A stretch of 9,825 nucleotides of DNA from NCBI GenBank assembly GCA_963205465.1, contig CAUJKG010000381.1:1-9825 (forward strand), in the 5' to 3' direction. Shown in pieces: positions 1 through 6,393 of the stretch; position 1 is the first letter of the stretch; each line of letters starts with the position of its first letter. The DNA is from Pseudomonadota bacterium (GTDB lineage Bacteria; Pseudomonadota; Alphaproteobacteria; Rhizobiales; Xanthobacteraceae). The notes beneath the pieces are model-generated. The model saw only the letters and a program-made list of their open reading frames with translations. It searched no databases and was not told the origin of the DNA. A program made the position numbers and the translations under genes.

Positions 1-2577
1 CGCACACCCGCGCAACCGGCGGCGGCAGCGCCCGCGCCGAGTGTTAGTGACAGGCCTTCGCCATTCTCGCAGCCGGTCACGCCGCAGTCTGCCGCGCCAG
101 CGCCGGAGACGGTTTCCGGTGCGGGCGAAACCACCACGGCACGTCCGCCGCGAGCGCCCCGGCCGCCGGTGCCGCCGCGGCCGAAAAGCGAAAAAGGCTT
201 CGAAGAACAGTTCGGCACGCGCTGGGTGGTCTGGGTTGGTGGTCTGGCGCTCGCGCTCGGCGGCATCTTCCTGGTGCGCGCGTCGATCGAGGCCGGGCTG
301 ATCGGTCCCGGCATGCGGGTTTTCCTCGGCGGCCTGCTCGCAGCGGTGCTGGTCGCGGGCGGCGAATGGATGCGGCGGAAGGAAAACAAATCGAACGTCG
401 CGGGTGTTGCGAGCGCGCATATCCCAAGCATCCTGACTGCGGCCGGTACGACGGTCGCTTATGCGACGGTCTATGCGGCTTACGCGCTCTACGGATTTCT
501 TTCGCCTGCCGCGGCCTTCATCGCACTCGGCCTCGTCGCGCTGGCGACGCTTGCGGCGGCACTCCTGCATGGACCGATCCTCGCGGGGCTCGGTCTCGTC
601 GGCGCCTATGTCGCGCCGATGCTGGTTTCTTCCGATGCGCCGAATTACTGGGCGCTCTATATCTATCTCGCCGTCGTCACCGCTGCGGCTTTCGCGCTGG
701 CAAGGGCGCGGCTCTGGCGCTGGCTTGCGATCACGGCTGTCGCGTTCGCGGTGTTCTGGATGCTGCCGGGCATCGACGATTTCCTGCGCCAATCCCTGAT
801 GCCGCATGTCTTCCATGGCGTCGCCGGATACGCGCTTGCAGCGGCACTCATCGTTTCGGGACTGCTCTACGGACCCTCCGCGCAACCCGGCAAGGTCGAT
901 GGCATCTCGTCCGGGGCGCTTGCGGGCTATTTGCTTGCGGTCGCGTTCCTCGTGGTCGCGCGCAATCACGAAGCGCCCGCGCTCTATGCTTTCGCGCTGC
1001 TTGCGGTTGCGACGATTGCGATTGCATGGCGCACGGAATCTGCAACCGCCGCCGTGCCGGTTGCGGCGATCCTTACCGGCCTCGTGCTCGCGCAATGGGC
1101 GGTGGAGCTTCGCATCGAAAGTCCGCTGGCGGCACCCGGGCCGATTGCAGGCAACATTCCCGAACTGCCGCGCGCGACTTTCGGCTCGCATCTGTGGCTT
1201 GGTACGTTGCTGGCGGCAGCTTTTGGCGCAAGCGGTTTTCTCGCGCAGGCGCGCACGAAAAGCGCGATGCAATCGATCCTGTGGGCGGCGGCCGCGGTCC
1301 TTGCGCCGATCGCGATCATGGCGGCGCTCTATTATCGGATCGCAGTGTGGGAGCGCTCGGTTCCGTTCGCGGGCATCGCGGTCGCGCTTGCGGCGGCCTT
1401 TGCCTATGCGACGGAGATGCTGTCGCGGCGCGAAGCCAAACCCGGTTCGGCTTCAGCGGCCGCGATCTTCGCGACCGGCGCAATCATCTCGCTCGCGCTT
1501 GCGCTGACCTTCGCGCTGCAAAAAGGCTGGCTCACGGTTTCGCTCGCGCTGATGGCGGCCGGCATCGCTTACGTCGAAAGCAAGCGCGGACTGCCGTTCC
1601 TGCGCTGGCTGGCGGCGGCAGCTTGCGTGCTCGTGGCGGTGCGCGTCGGTTACGAGCCGCGCATCGTCGGCAATGACCTCGGCACCACACCGATCTTCAA
1701 CTGGTTGTTGTGGGGGTACGGCGTGCCGGCGATTTCGTTCTGGGTGGCGGGATGGTTGCTGCGAAAGCGCAAAGACGATCTGCCGTCGCGTCTGGCGGAC
1801 TCGCTCGCCATCGTCTTCACCGCGCTGTTCTTCTCGATGCAGATCCGTCACTACATCAACGGCGGCGATATTTATCGAAACGCGGTGCCGCTCGCGGAGC
1901 TTGCGCTGCATGTGATCGTAGGACTCGCGATGACCATCGGGCTCGAGCGCACGCGCATGGTGACGAAGAACATCGTGCACGATCTCGGCGCGTTGTTGAT
2001 CGCGGCCTTGTCGTTCTGCGGCATCTATTTCGGATTGCTCCTGTTCGAGAATCCGTTCTTTACCGGCAGGCTGGTCGCGGGCAGCCGCACGATCAACCTC
2101 GTGACGCTCGGCTATCTTCTGCCTGCGATTCTCACCGGCATTCTCGCGGTGGTTTATCAAAAGACGCGCAACGAGTGGTGGCGAGGTTTCGCCGGCATCA
2201 CCGCGGTCGTGCTGGCGATGGCCTATCTCACGCTGCAGGTGCGCTTCTTATTTCAGGGGCCGCGGCTCGACCGCTTCGGCGCGAGCGATGCGGAGCTCTA
2301 CACTTATTCGGCGGTCTGGCTCGTCTTCTCGGTGGTGCTCCTGTTGATCGGGATCGTCCGCAAATCGCAGGCGATCCGGCTGGCGTCTGCCGCGGTGCTG
2401 CTGCTCACCATCGCCAAGGTCTTCTTCATCGACCTTGCGGGGCTCACCGGCGTATGGCGGGCGCTTTCCTTCATCGGGCTCGGGGCCGTGCTGGTCGGGA
2501 TCGGGCTCCTCTACCAGCGGCTTTTGTTCCCGAAAAAGACGCCGCCAGCGGACGCGATCCCGCAAACCGAATCTTAA
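1..2577 (+). CDS. DUF2339 family multi-spanning membrane protein (5' partial)
   Basis: The frame is open from base 1 to a TAA at 2575-2577, giving 858 residues in the window with the true start upstream. The first ~65 residues are rich in Pro and Ala, a low-complexity linker. The membrane domain then opens with the FEEQFGTRWVVWVGG signature (from window residue ~67), which is typical of DUF2339 proteins. About 25 hydrophobic stretches follow to the C-terminus, ending in AKVFFIDLAGLTGVWRALSF, another family hallmark, and a short charged tail. DUF2339 proteins usually have an N-terminal coiled-coil or Pro-rich part, which fits a start outside the window. The function is unknown; an inner-membrane location is inferred. 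GTG at 169 is internal, not the start. The gene is co-oriented with the dcw genes but 219 bases away and separated by a promoter-like region, so it is probably a separate transcription unit. Confidence 0.9.
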   Translation, partial: RTPAQPAAAAPAPSVSDRPSPFSQPVTPQSAAPAPETVSGAGETTTARPPRAPRPPVPPRPKSEKGFEEQFGTRWVVWVGGLALALGGIFLVRASIEAGLIGPGMRVFLGGLLAAVLVAGGEWMRRKENKSNVAGVASAHIPSILTAAGTTVAYATVYAAYALYGFLSPAAAFIALGLVALATLAAALLHGPILAGLGLVGAYVAPMLVSSDAPNYWALYIYLAVVTAAAFALARARLWRWLAITAVAFAVFWMLPGIDDFLRQSLMPHVFHGVAGYALAAALIVSGLLYGPSAQPGKVDGISSGALAGYLLAVAFLVVARNHEAPALYAFALLAVATIAIAWRTESATAAVPVAAILTGLVLAQWAVELRIESPLAAPGPIAGNIPELPRATFGSHLWLGTLLAAAFGASGFLAQARTKSAMQSILWAAAAVLAPIAIMAALYYRIAVWERSVPFAGIAVALAAAFAYATEMLSRREAKPGSASAAAIFATGAIISLALALTFALQKGWLTVSLALMAAGIAYVESKRGLPFLRWLAAAACVLVAVRVGYEPRIVGNDLGTTPIFNWLLWGYGVPAISFWVAGWLLRKRKDDLPSRLADSLAIVFTALFFSMQIRHYINGGDIYRNAVPLAELALHVIVGLAMTIGLERTRMVTKNIVHDLGALLIAALSFCGIYFGLLLFENPFFTGRLVAGSRTINLVTLGYLLPAILTGILAVVYQKTRNEWWRGFAGITAVVLAMAYLTLQVRFLFQGPRLDRFGASDAELYTYSAVWLVFSVVLLLIGIVRKSQAIRLASAAVLLLTIAKVFFIDLAGLTGVWRALSFIGLGAVLVGIGLLYQRLLFPKKTPPADAIPQTES

Positions 2578-2608
2578 GGCTTACAGCGCGTTAATCGCCT
2601 GTGGAGAA

Positions 2609-2626
2609 GCCGCGCTTTTGCGCGGC
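2609..2626 (+). terminator. GC-rich hairpin after the DUF2339 gene; weak terminator candidate
   Basis: A perfect 7-bp stem (GCCGCGC, loop TTTT, GCGCGGC) begins 32 bases after the DUF2339 stop. It is strong and well placed to end the upstream transcript. However, it is followed by CGCTCGCTG rather than a run of T, so it is not a standard intrinsic terminator. It may act as a 3' end stabiliser or an inefficient terminator. Confidence 0.35.
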
Positions 2627-2653
2627 CGCTCGCTGTTTGCCGCTTCGTGTTCG

Positions 2654-2682
2654 TTGACGACCATAGGGTCCCATGTTATCCC
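2654..2682 (+). promoter_or_regulatory. candidate sigma-70-type promoter for the mraZ operon
   Basis: TTGACG at 2654-2659 matches the -35 consensus TTGACA in five of six bases. At 17 bases spacing, 2677-2682 reads TATCCC, a poor but possible -10 (TTATCC at 16 bases is an alternative). Transcription would begin near 2689 and give a leader of roughly 105-110 bases before mraZ. The proposed -10 and start site lie inside the MraZ-type repeats, as expected for repression by MraZ. The -35 is convincing; the -10 is not well defined. Confidence 0.45.
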
Positions 2683-2693
2683 AAATTATCCCG
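2669..2693 (-). promoter_or_regulatory. MraZ operator: three TGGGA-type repeats at 10-base spacing
   Basis: On the + strand TCCCA occurs at 2669-2673 and 2679-2683, and TCCCG at 2689-2693. Read on the - strand these are CGGGA, TGGGA, TGGGA separated by 5-base spacers (TAATT, TAACA). E. coli MraZ is known to bind TGGGN repeats with 5-base spacers upstream of its own operon, so spacing, motif and location all agree. The repeats sit ~105 bases before the mraZ start, overlapping the proposed -10 and transcription start. A degenerate fourth unit (TGGTC on the - strand, 2659-2663) is in phase. Autoregulation by MraZ is inferred. Confidence 0.8.
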
Positions 2694-2721
2694 CTCCGGT
2701 GCGAGGCCGATCCGGTGGTGT

Positions 2722-2740
2722 GGCGAGATGAGTGCTCGCC
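2722..2740 (+). promoter_or_regulatory. hairpin in the mraZ 5' leader
   Basis: GGCGAG (2722-2727) and CTCGCC (2735-2740) form a perfect 6-bp stem with a 7-base loop, extendable by a T-G and a G-C pair (2720-2742). It lies between the proposed transcription start and mraZ. The loop begins with an ATG (2728) that opens a six-codon ORF ending at 2748, but no good ribosome binding site precedes it. Any regulatory role is unproven, and the structure could be chance in GC-rich DNA. Confidence 0.3.
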
Positions 2741-2762
2741 GCTCCTGAACTCGCGCGCTTTT

Positions 2763-2766
2763 GGAG
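2763..2766 (+). promoter_or_regulatory. GGAG ribosome binding site placed for the leader ORF, not mraZ
   Basis: GGAG at 2763-2766 is the only clear Shine-Dalgarno sequence near the mraZ start, but it lies 30 bases before the mraZ ATG at 2797, too far for direct use. It is 7 bases before a GTG at 2774, the ideal distance for initiating the short leader ORF described separately. Confidence 0.45.
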
Positions 2767-2773
2767 ACGGGGG

Positions 2774-2800
2774 GTGTCGTTGCGTCCGGTGTTCCGATGA
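2774..2800 (+). CDS. candidate 8-codon leader ORF overlapping the mraZ start
   Basis: GTG at 2774 opens a frame encoding VSLRPVFR (first residue Met if GTG initiates), ending in TGA at 2798-2800. GGAG lies 7 bases before the start. Its stop overlaps the mraZ ATG as ATGA, the same arrangement used between genes of this cluster, while mraZ itself has no recognisable Shine-Dalgarno at proper distance. Ribosomes ending on this ORF could reinitiate at mraZ. So short an ORF can arise by chance, and there is no sign of conserved peptide function; this is a hypothesis from layout only. Confidence 0.35.
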   Translation: MSLRPVFR

Positions 2801-3267
2801 ACCGCTTTTTGTCGACATTCACGATGCGACTGGACGCCAAAGGCAGAGTCTCCATTCCCGCGCCGTTCCGTGCCGTGCTTGCGCGCGACGGGCACGAAGG
2901 CTTGCACTGTCATCCGGCGCTCGACCGGCAGGCGGTGGACGCGGGCGGCTCGGCGCTGATTGCGGAAATCGAATCTCTGATCGATCGCTATCCGCCGTTC
3001 TCGGAGGAGCGCGAGGAATTCTCGGCAGCCTTGTTCGGTCGCAGCGAGACGCTGAAGCCCGACTCGGAAGGCCGCATCCTGCTGACCGAAACGCTGAAGG
3101 AACACGCGCAGATCACGGACGCGGTGACCTTCGTGGGTCTTGGCCACAAGTTCCAGATGTGGGAGCCCGAGCGCTTCCGCAGCCATCTTACGGAAGCGAC
3201 CGAGAAAGTGCGCGCCTTCAAGCGGGCACTCGGTGCTTCAGGAAAACCTTCCGGAGCTCCGGGGTGA
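2797..3267 (+). CDS. mraZ: transcriptional regulator MraZ
   Basis: A 156-residue protein of the MraZ family, usual length for alphaproteobacteria. It carries two AbrB/SpoVT-like swapped-hairpin half domains, each marked by the DxxxR motif: DAKGR at residues 13-17 and DSEGR at 89-93. MraZ forms a ring-shaped oligomer that binds direct repeats before its own operon and represses dcw transcription; the matching repeats are seen at 2669-2693. The ATG at 2797 is chosen because MNRFLSTFTMRLDAKGR matches the normal family N-terminus; an in-frame TTG at 2761 would add 12 unconserved residues. The start lacks a close ribosome binding site and overlaps the stop of a small leader ORF. The stop codon overlaps the rsmH GTG by four bases (GTGA), suggesting coupling. 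Confidence 0.95.
   Translation: MNRFLSTFTMRLDAKGRVSIPAPFRAVLARDGHEGLHCHPALDRQAVDAGGSALIAEIESLIDRYPPFSEEREEFSAALFGRSETLKPDSEGRILLTETLKEHAQITDAVTFVGLGHKFQMWEPERFRSHLTEATEKVRAFKRALGASGKPSGAPG
3251..3262 (+). promoter_or_regulatory. palindrome containing the rsmH ribosome binding site
   Basis: CCGGAGCTCCGG is a perfect 12-base palindrome at the very end of mraZ. It contains the GGAG (3253-3256) that lies 7 bases before the rsmH GTG at 3264 and so supports that start. In RNA, CCGG could pair with CCGG around an AGCU loop, with two further U-G pairs outside, partly hiding the site until ribosomes finish mraZ. The ribosome binding role is well supported; the structural role is speculative. Confidence 0.55.
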
Positions 3268-4298
3268 TTGCGAGCCGCAGCAGCCCGGAAACGGGCGCTG
3301 CTGGCGGACCGGCTCGCCATCTTCCTGTGATGCTCCGGGAGGTCGTCTCCTCCCTCAAACCCAAAGACGGCGGCAAATATATCGACGCGACCTTCGGCGC
3401 GGGCGGCCATACCCGTGCGCTGCTGGAAGCCGCGAATTGCCGCGTGCTCGCGTTCGATCGCGATCCGCGCACGGTTGCCGATGCTTTCGGCGCGGTCGCC
3501 GAATTCGGCGGCCGTCTCACGGTGGTGGAAGCGCCGTTCTCCGAAATGCTGGAAATCGCGCCGCGCCATGGCTTCGATCAGGCCGATGGCGTCTTGTTCG
3601 ACTTCGGCGTGTCTTCGATGCAGCTCGACGAGGCGGAACGCGGCTTCTCGTTTCGCTTCGACGGGCCGCTCGACATGCGCATGAGCGCGAGCGGTATAAG
3701 CGCTGCCGATGTCGTCAACGAATACGGCGAGCGCGAACTCTTCCGCATCATCTCCGTGCTCGGCGAGGAGAAGAAAGCGAAGTTCGTGGCGCGCGCCATC
3801 ATCGACGCGCGCAAGGAAAAGCTGTTCGAGCGCACCGGCGAACTCGCCAAGGTGGTGCGCGAGGCAATCCATTCGAAGCCCGGCGACATCGATCCAGCGA
3901 CGCGCACGTTTCAGGCGCTGCGCATCTATGTGAACGACGAACTCGGCGAGATCGGCAAGGGCCTGCTCGCGGCGGAGCAGTTGCTGAAAGCGGGCGGGGT
4001 GCTCGCGGCGATCTCGTTCCATTCGCTCGAAGACCGGCTGGTGAAGACCTTCATCCAGGCCCGCTCGCAGGTGCCGGCAACGTCGCGCCACGCGCCCGAA
4101 GTGAAAGCGGCACCGCTCAGTTTCCGCAGCGTGCAGCGCAAGGCGCTGACCGCGGGCGAAGAAGAACTCAAAATCAATCCGCGCGCGCGTTCGGCGAAGC
4201 TGCGCGTTGCCGAGCGCACGGATGCGCCGGCGCGAGGCGACGATCCGCTCGCCGCGTTGCTCGATCCTATTCCTTCGCTCGACCGGGAGCCGCGCTGA
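3264..4298 (+). CDS. rsmH: 16S rRNA (cytosine(1402)-N(4))-methyltransferase RsmH (MraW)
   Basis: A 344-residue SAM-dependent methyltransferase that modifies C1402 of 16S rRNA in the decoding centre. Family hallmarks occur in order: HLPVMLREVV (residues 19-28), the SAM-binding loop DATFGAGGHTRALL (41-54), the acidic segment LAFDRDPR (62-69), GVLFDFGVSSMQLD (109-122), RGFSFRFDGPLDMRM (126-140), TFQALRIYVNDEL (215-227), and AAISFHSLEDRLVK (248-261). The C-terminus has the usual NPRARSAKLRVAER segment (305-318). Length is usual or slightly long for the family. GTG at 3264 is chosen because GGAG lies 7 bases before it and it overlaps the mraZ stop. The same frame is open upstream through mraZ to 2673, but that part is unlike any RsmH N-terminus. 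The TGA overlaps the ftsL ATG (TGATG). Confidence 0.96.
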   Translation: MIASRSSPETGAAGGPARHLPVMLREVVSSLKPKDGGKYIDATFGAGGHTRALLEAANCRVLAFDRDPRTVADAFGAVAEFGGRLTVVEAPFSEMLEIAPRHGFDQADGVLFDFGVSSMQLDEAERGFSFRFDGPLDMRMSASGISAADVVNEYGERELFRIISVLGEEKKAKFVARAIIDARKEKLFERTGELAKVVREAIHSKPGDIDPATRTFQALRIYVNDELGEIGKGLLAAEQLLKAGGVLAAISFHSLEDRLVKTFIQARSQVPATSRHAPEVKAAPLSFRSVQRKALTAGEEELKINPRARSAKLRVAERTDAPARGDDPLAALLDPIPSLDREPR

Positions 4299-4663
4299 TG
4301 TTGCGATTGCTGCACTGCCTGATGGTGCTCGGCCTGATCGGCTGCGCGGGCTATGTCTATGACATCAAGTACCGCGCGACCGGCGAAGCGCAGCAGGCGC
4401 AGAAACTGCGCAACGAAATCCGCGCCGAGAAGGACCGCATCGCACAGGCGCGCGCCGACTGGGCGCGGCTTTCTTCGCCCGACCGGGTTCAGGAACTTGC
4501 GGCACGGCATCTGAAAATGGCGCCGATCAGCCCGCGCCGTTTCGGCAGTGTCGCGGCGATCCCGGAGCGTCCGGCGCCGGTCGATGCCATCGGCACCATG
4601 CTGGACAAACTCCCGCAGGAAGAGCCGGATCGGATGCCGACCGGCTCGGTGGAGCAGCAGTAA
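4298..4663 (+). CDS. ftsL: cell division protein FtsL
   Basis: A 121-residue bitopic membrane protein with FtsL architecture: a very short cytoplasmic N-terminus, one membrane segment (residues ~4-21), then a helical, heptad-rich periplasmic stretch (about 25-60, with QQAQKLRNEIRAEKDRIAQARADWARL) expected to form a coiled coil. The segment SPDRVQELAARHLKMAPISPRRFGSV (60-85) matches the FtsL C-terminal pattern. FtsL pairs with FtsB/DivIC and FtsQ and helps activate septal synthesis by FtsW-FtsI. The call rests on topology, this motif and position between rsmH and ftsI, since FtsL proteins diverge strongly. Start at 4298 has GGAG (4286-4289) 8 bases upstream and overlaps the rsmH stop; the TAA overlaps the ftsI ATG (TAATG). 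The membrane segment contains a lipobox-like LIGC (residues 13-16), probably by chance. Confidence 0.88.
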   Translation: MLRLLHCLMVLGLIGCAGYVYDIKYRATGEAQQAQKLRNEIRAEKDRIAQARADWARLSSPDRVQELAARHLKMAPISPRRFGSVAAIPERPAPVDAIGTMLDKLPQEEPDRMPTGSVEQQ

Positions 4664-6369
4664 TGAGTTTTCTTGCGCGCCTTGGTTCGGCGATGTCGCA
4701 TCTGTCATTGCGCAAGCAGGGCAGCGGTGTTGCCCGCACGCGTATCGGGTTGCTGCTTCTGGCCTTTGCCTGCGTCTACATGGTGATCGCGGGACGGCTG
4801 GTTTATCTCGGCTTCGCGACGGAATCCGCTTCGCAAAAAGCGCGCGCGGCGGAAGCCGTGGCGCAGGCGCGGCCCGACGTTTACGACCGCAAGGGCCGCC
4901 TGATCGCGACTGACGTGCGCACGCCGTCGCTCTTCGCCGAGCCGCAGCGCATCATCGATGTCGATGAAGCGACCGATCTCCTCCTGAAGACGCTGCCCGA
5001 TCTCGACCGCGGCGAGCTGAGTGCGCGGCTGCGCTCGAAGCGTTACTTCGCCTGGCTTCGCCGCGAAATCACGCCGGAGCAGCAGCGCGCGATCTATCGC
5101 CTCGGCCTGCCGGGCATCGGCTTCCTGAAAGAATACAAGCGCGTCTATCCGAACAACCAGTTGGCCGCGCATGTGCTCGGCCAGGTCAATGTCGACAACC
5201 AGGGCATTCTCGGTCTCGAAAAGTGGATCGATACGCGAGGACTCGGCGCGCTGCATCAGGCGGGCTTTGCCACCAACCATAATCTTCAGCCGGTCGAGAT
5301 TGCGCTCGATCTCGATGTGCAGCAGGCGGTTCGCGACGAACTCCTTGCCGGCAAGGCCCGCTTCAAGGCGCAGGCCGCGAACGCGCTTGTGGTCGATGTG
5401 AACACCGGCGAGATCGTGTCGATGGTTTCGCTGCCGGACTTCGATCCGAACAAGCCGAGTTCGCCGAAAGACCCGGCGCGGTTCAACCGGCTCATGACCG
5501 GCGTGTTCGAAATGGGCTCGACCTTCAAGGCGCTGACCATGGCGATGGCGCTCGATAGCGGCAAGGTCACGCTTGCCTCGCGCTTCGATGCGACGCATCC
5601 GCTGAAATACGGGCGGCACACGATCCACGACTTCCATGCGCAGCGCCGCGTGCTCACGGTGCCGGAGATCTTTACGTATTCGTCGAACATCGGTTCGGCG
5701 CGTATTGCACTTTCGCTTGGTGTCGACGAGCACAAGGCGTTCCTGAAGAAGATGGGGCTCCTTGACCGGCTGCGCACCGAACTCCCCGAGAGCGCGATGC
5801 CGCTCGTTCCCAATCCCTGGAAAGAGATCAACACGGTCACGATTGCCTTCGGTCACGGACTTTCGGTGACGCCGTTGCAGGCGGTGGCCGCGACCGCCGC
5901 GCTCATCAACGGCGGGTATTTGATCCAGCCGACCTTCCTGCGCCGCACCGAAGCGGAAGCGAAGGCGAACGCGCCGCAGGTCGTCAAGCGTTCGACCTCC
6001 GACATGATGCGCTATCTGATGCGCCTCAACGCCGAAGTCGGCAGTGCCCGGCGCGCGGAAGTCGAAGGCTATTTCGTCGGCGGGAAAACCGGCACCTCGG
6101 AAAAGGTCGAGCGCGGCCGCTATTCCAAGAACAAGTTGCTGACCTCGTTCATGGGCGTGTTCCCTTCGGACAAGCCGCGCTATCTCGTGCTGGTCATGCT
6201 CGACGAACCCAAGCGCGAGGAAGGCGCTGCGGCCGCGACCGCCGGTTTGAACGCAGCACCCATCGCGGGCAAGATCATCGCGCGGATCGCGCCGCTCCTG
6301 GGTGTCGAGCCGCGCATCAACCTGCCGACCGCGCAGAGCATGTTGCAGTTGCGGAACGCTGCGAATTAG
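4663..6369 (+). CDS. ftsI: septal peptidoglycan transpeptidase FtsI (PBP3)
   Basis: A 568-residue class B penicillin-binding protein, close in length to E. coli PBP3 (588). It has a ~27-residue basic cytoplasmic tail, one membrane anchor (about 28-50), a pedestal domain opening with RPDVYDRKGRLIATD (70-84), and a C-terminal transpeptidase domain. The three active-site motifs are intact: SxxK at 286-289 (STFK, catalytic Ser286), SxN at 340-342 (SSN), and KTG at 475-477 (GGKTGTS context). AFGHGLSVTPLQ (395-406) is also typical. FtsI cross-links septal peptidoglycan in the periplasm with FtsW and is the target of division-specific beta-lactams. ATG at 4663 overlaps the ftsL stop by one base and has GGAG at 4651-4654. 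It ends in TAG, 24 bases before murE. Confidence 0.97.
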   Translation: MSFLARLGSAMSHLSLRKQGSGVARTRIGLLLLAFACVYMVIAGRLVYLGFATESASQKARAAEAVAQARPDVYDRKGRLIATDVRTPSLFAEPQRIIDVDEATDLLLKTLPDLDRGELSARLRSKRYFAWLRREITPEQQRAIYRLGLPGIGFLKEYKRVYPNNQLAAHVLGQVNVDNQGILGLEKWIDTRGLGALHQAGFATNHNLQPVEIALDLDVQQAVRDELLAGKARFKAQAANALVVDVNTGEIVSMVSLPDFDPNKPSSPKDPARFNRLMTGVFEMGSTFKALTMAMALDSGKVTLASRFDATHPLKYGRHTIHDFHAQRRVLTVPEIFTYSSNIGSARIALSLGVDEHKAFLKKMGLLDRLRTELPESAMPLVPNPWKEINTVTIAFGHGLSVTPLQAVAATAALINGGYLIQPTFLRRTEAEAKANAPQVVKRSTSDMMRYLMRLNAEVGSARRAEVEGYFVGGKTGTSEKVERGRYSKNKLLTSFMGVFPSDKPRYLVLVMLDEPKREEGAAAATAGLNAAPIAGKIIARIAPLLGVEPRINLPTAQSMLQLRNAAN

Positions 6370-6393
6370 TGACCGCGCCTGCCAGGAAGGATC

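Noticed and set aside
169..171. GTG at 169 as the start of the DUF2339 gene
   Set aside because: The frame is open to base 1, and a Pro/Ala-rich segment of the kind found in these proteins precedes it; no ribosome binding site is evident before this GTG.
366..1676. 436-residue + strand open frame inside the DUF2339 gene
   Set aside because: It is an alternate frame of the membrane protein, rich in Arg, Cys and Gly, with no domain; the DUF2339 frame is clearly the coding one.
2676..2694. Two TTATCC elements as DnaA boxes
   Set aside because: TTATCCCAA and TTATCCCGC each differ from TTATCCACA at two or more positions, and their 10-base phase is explained by the MraZ repeats.
2761..2796. TTG at 2761 as the mraZ start
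   Set aside because: It would add 12 residues not typical of MraZ, and its GGAG lies after rather than before the codon.
2673..3263. N-terminal extension of RsmH by about 197 residues (frame open from ATG 2673)
   Set aside because: This stretch is the out-of-frame reading of the leader and mraZ. RsmH motifs begin only after GTG 3264, which has a good GGAG and overlaps the mraZ stop.
2988..4091. 367-residue open frame on the - strand opposite mraZ and rsmH
   Set aside because: Same pattern of Arg/His/Ala-rich shadow sequence opposite two well-supported genes.
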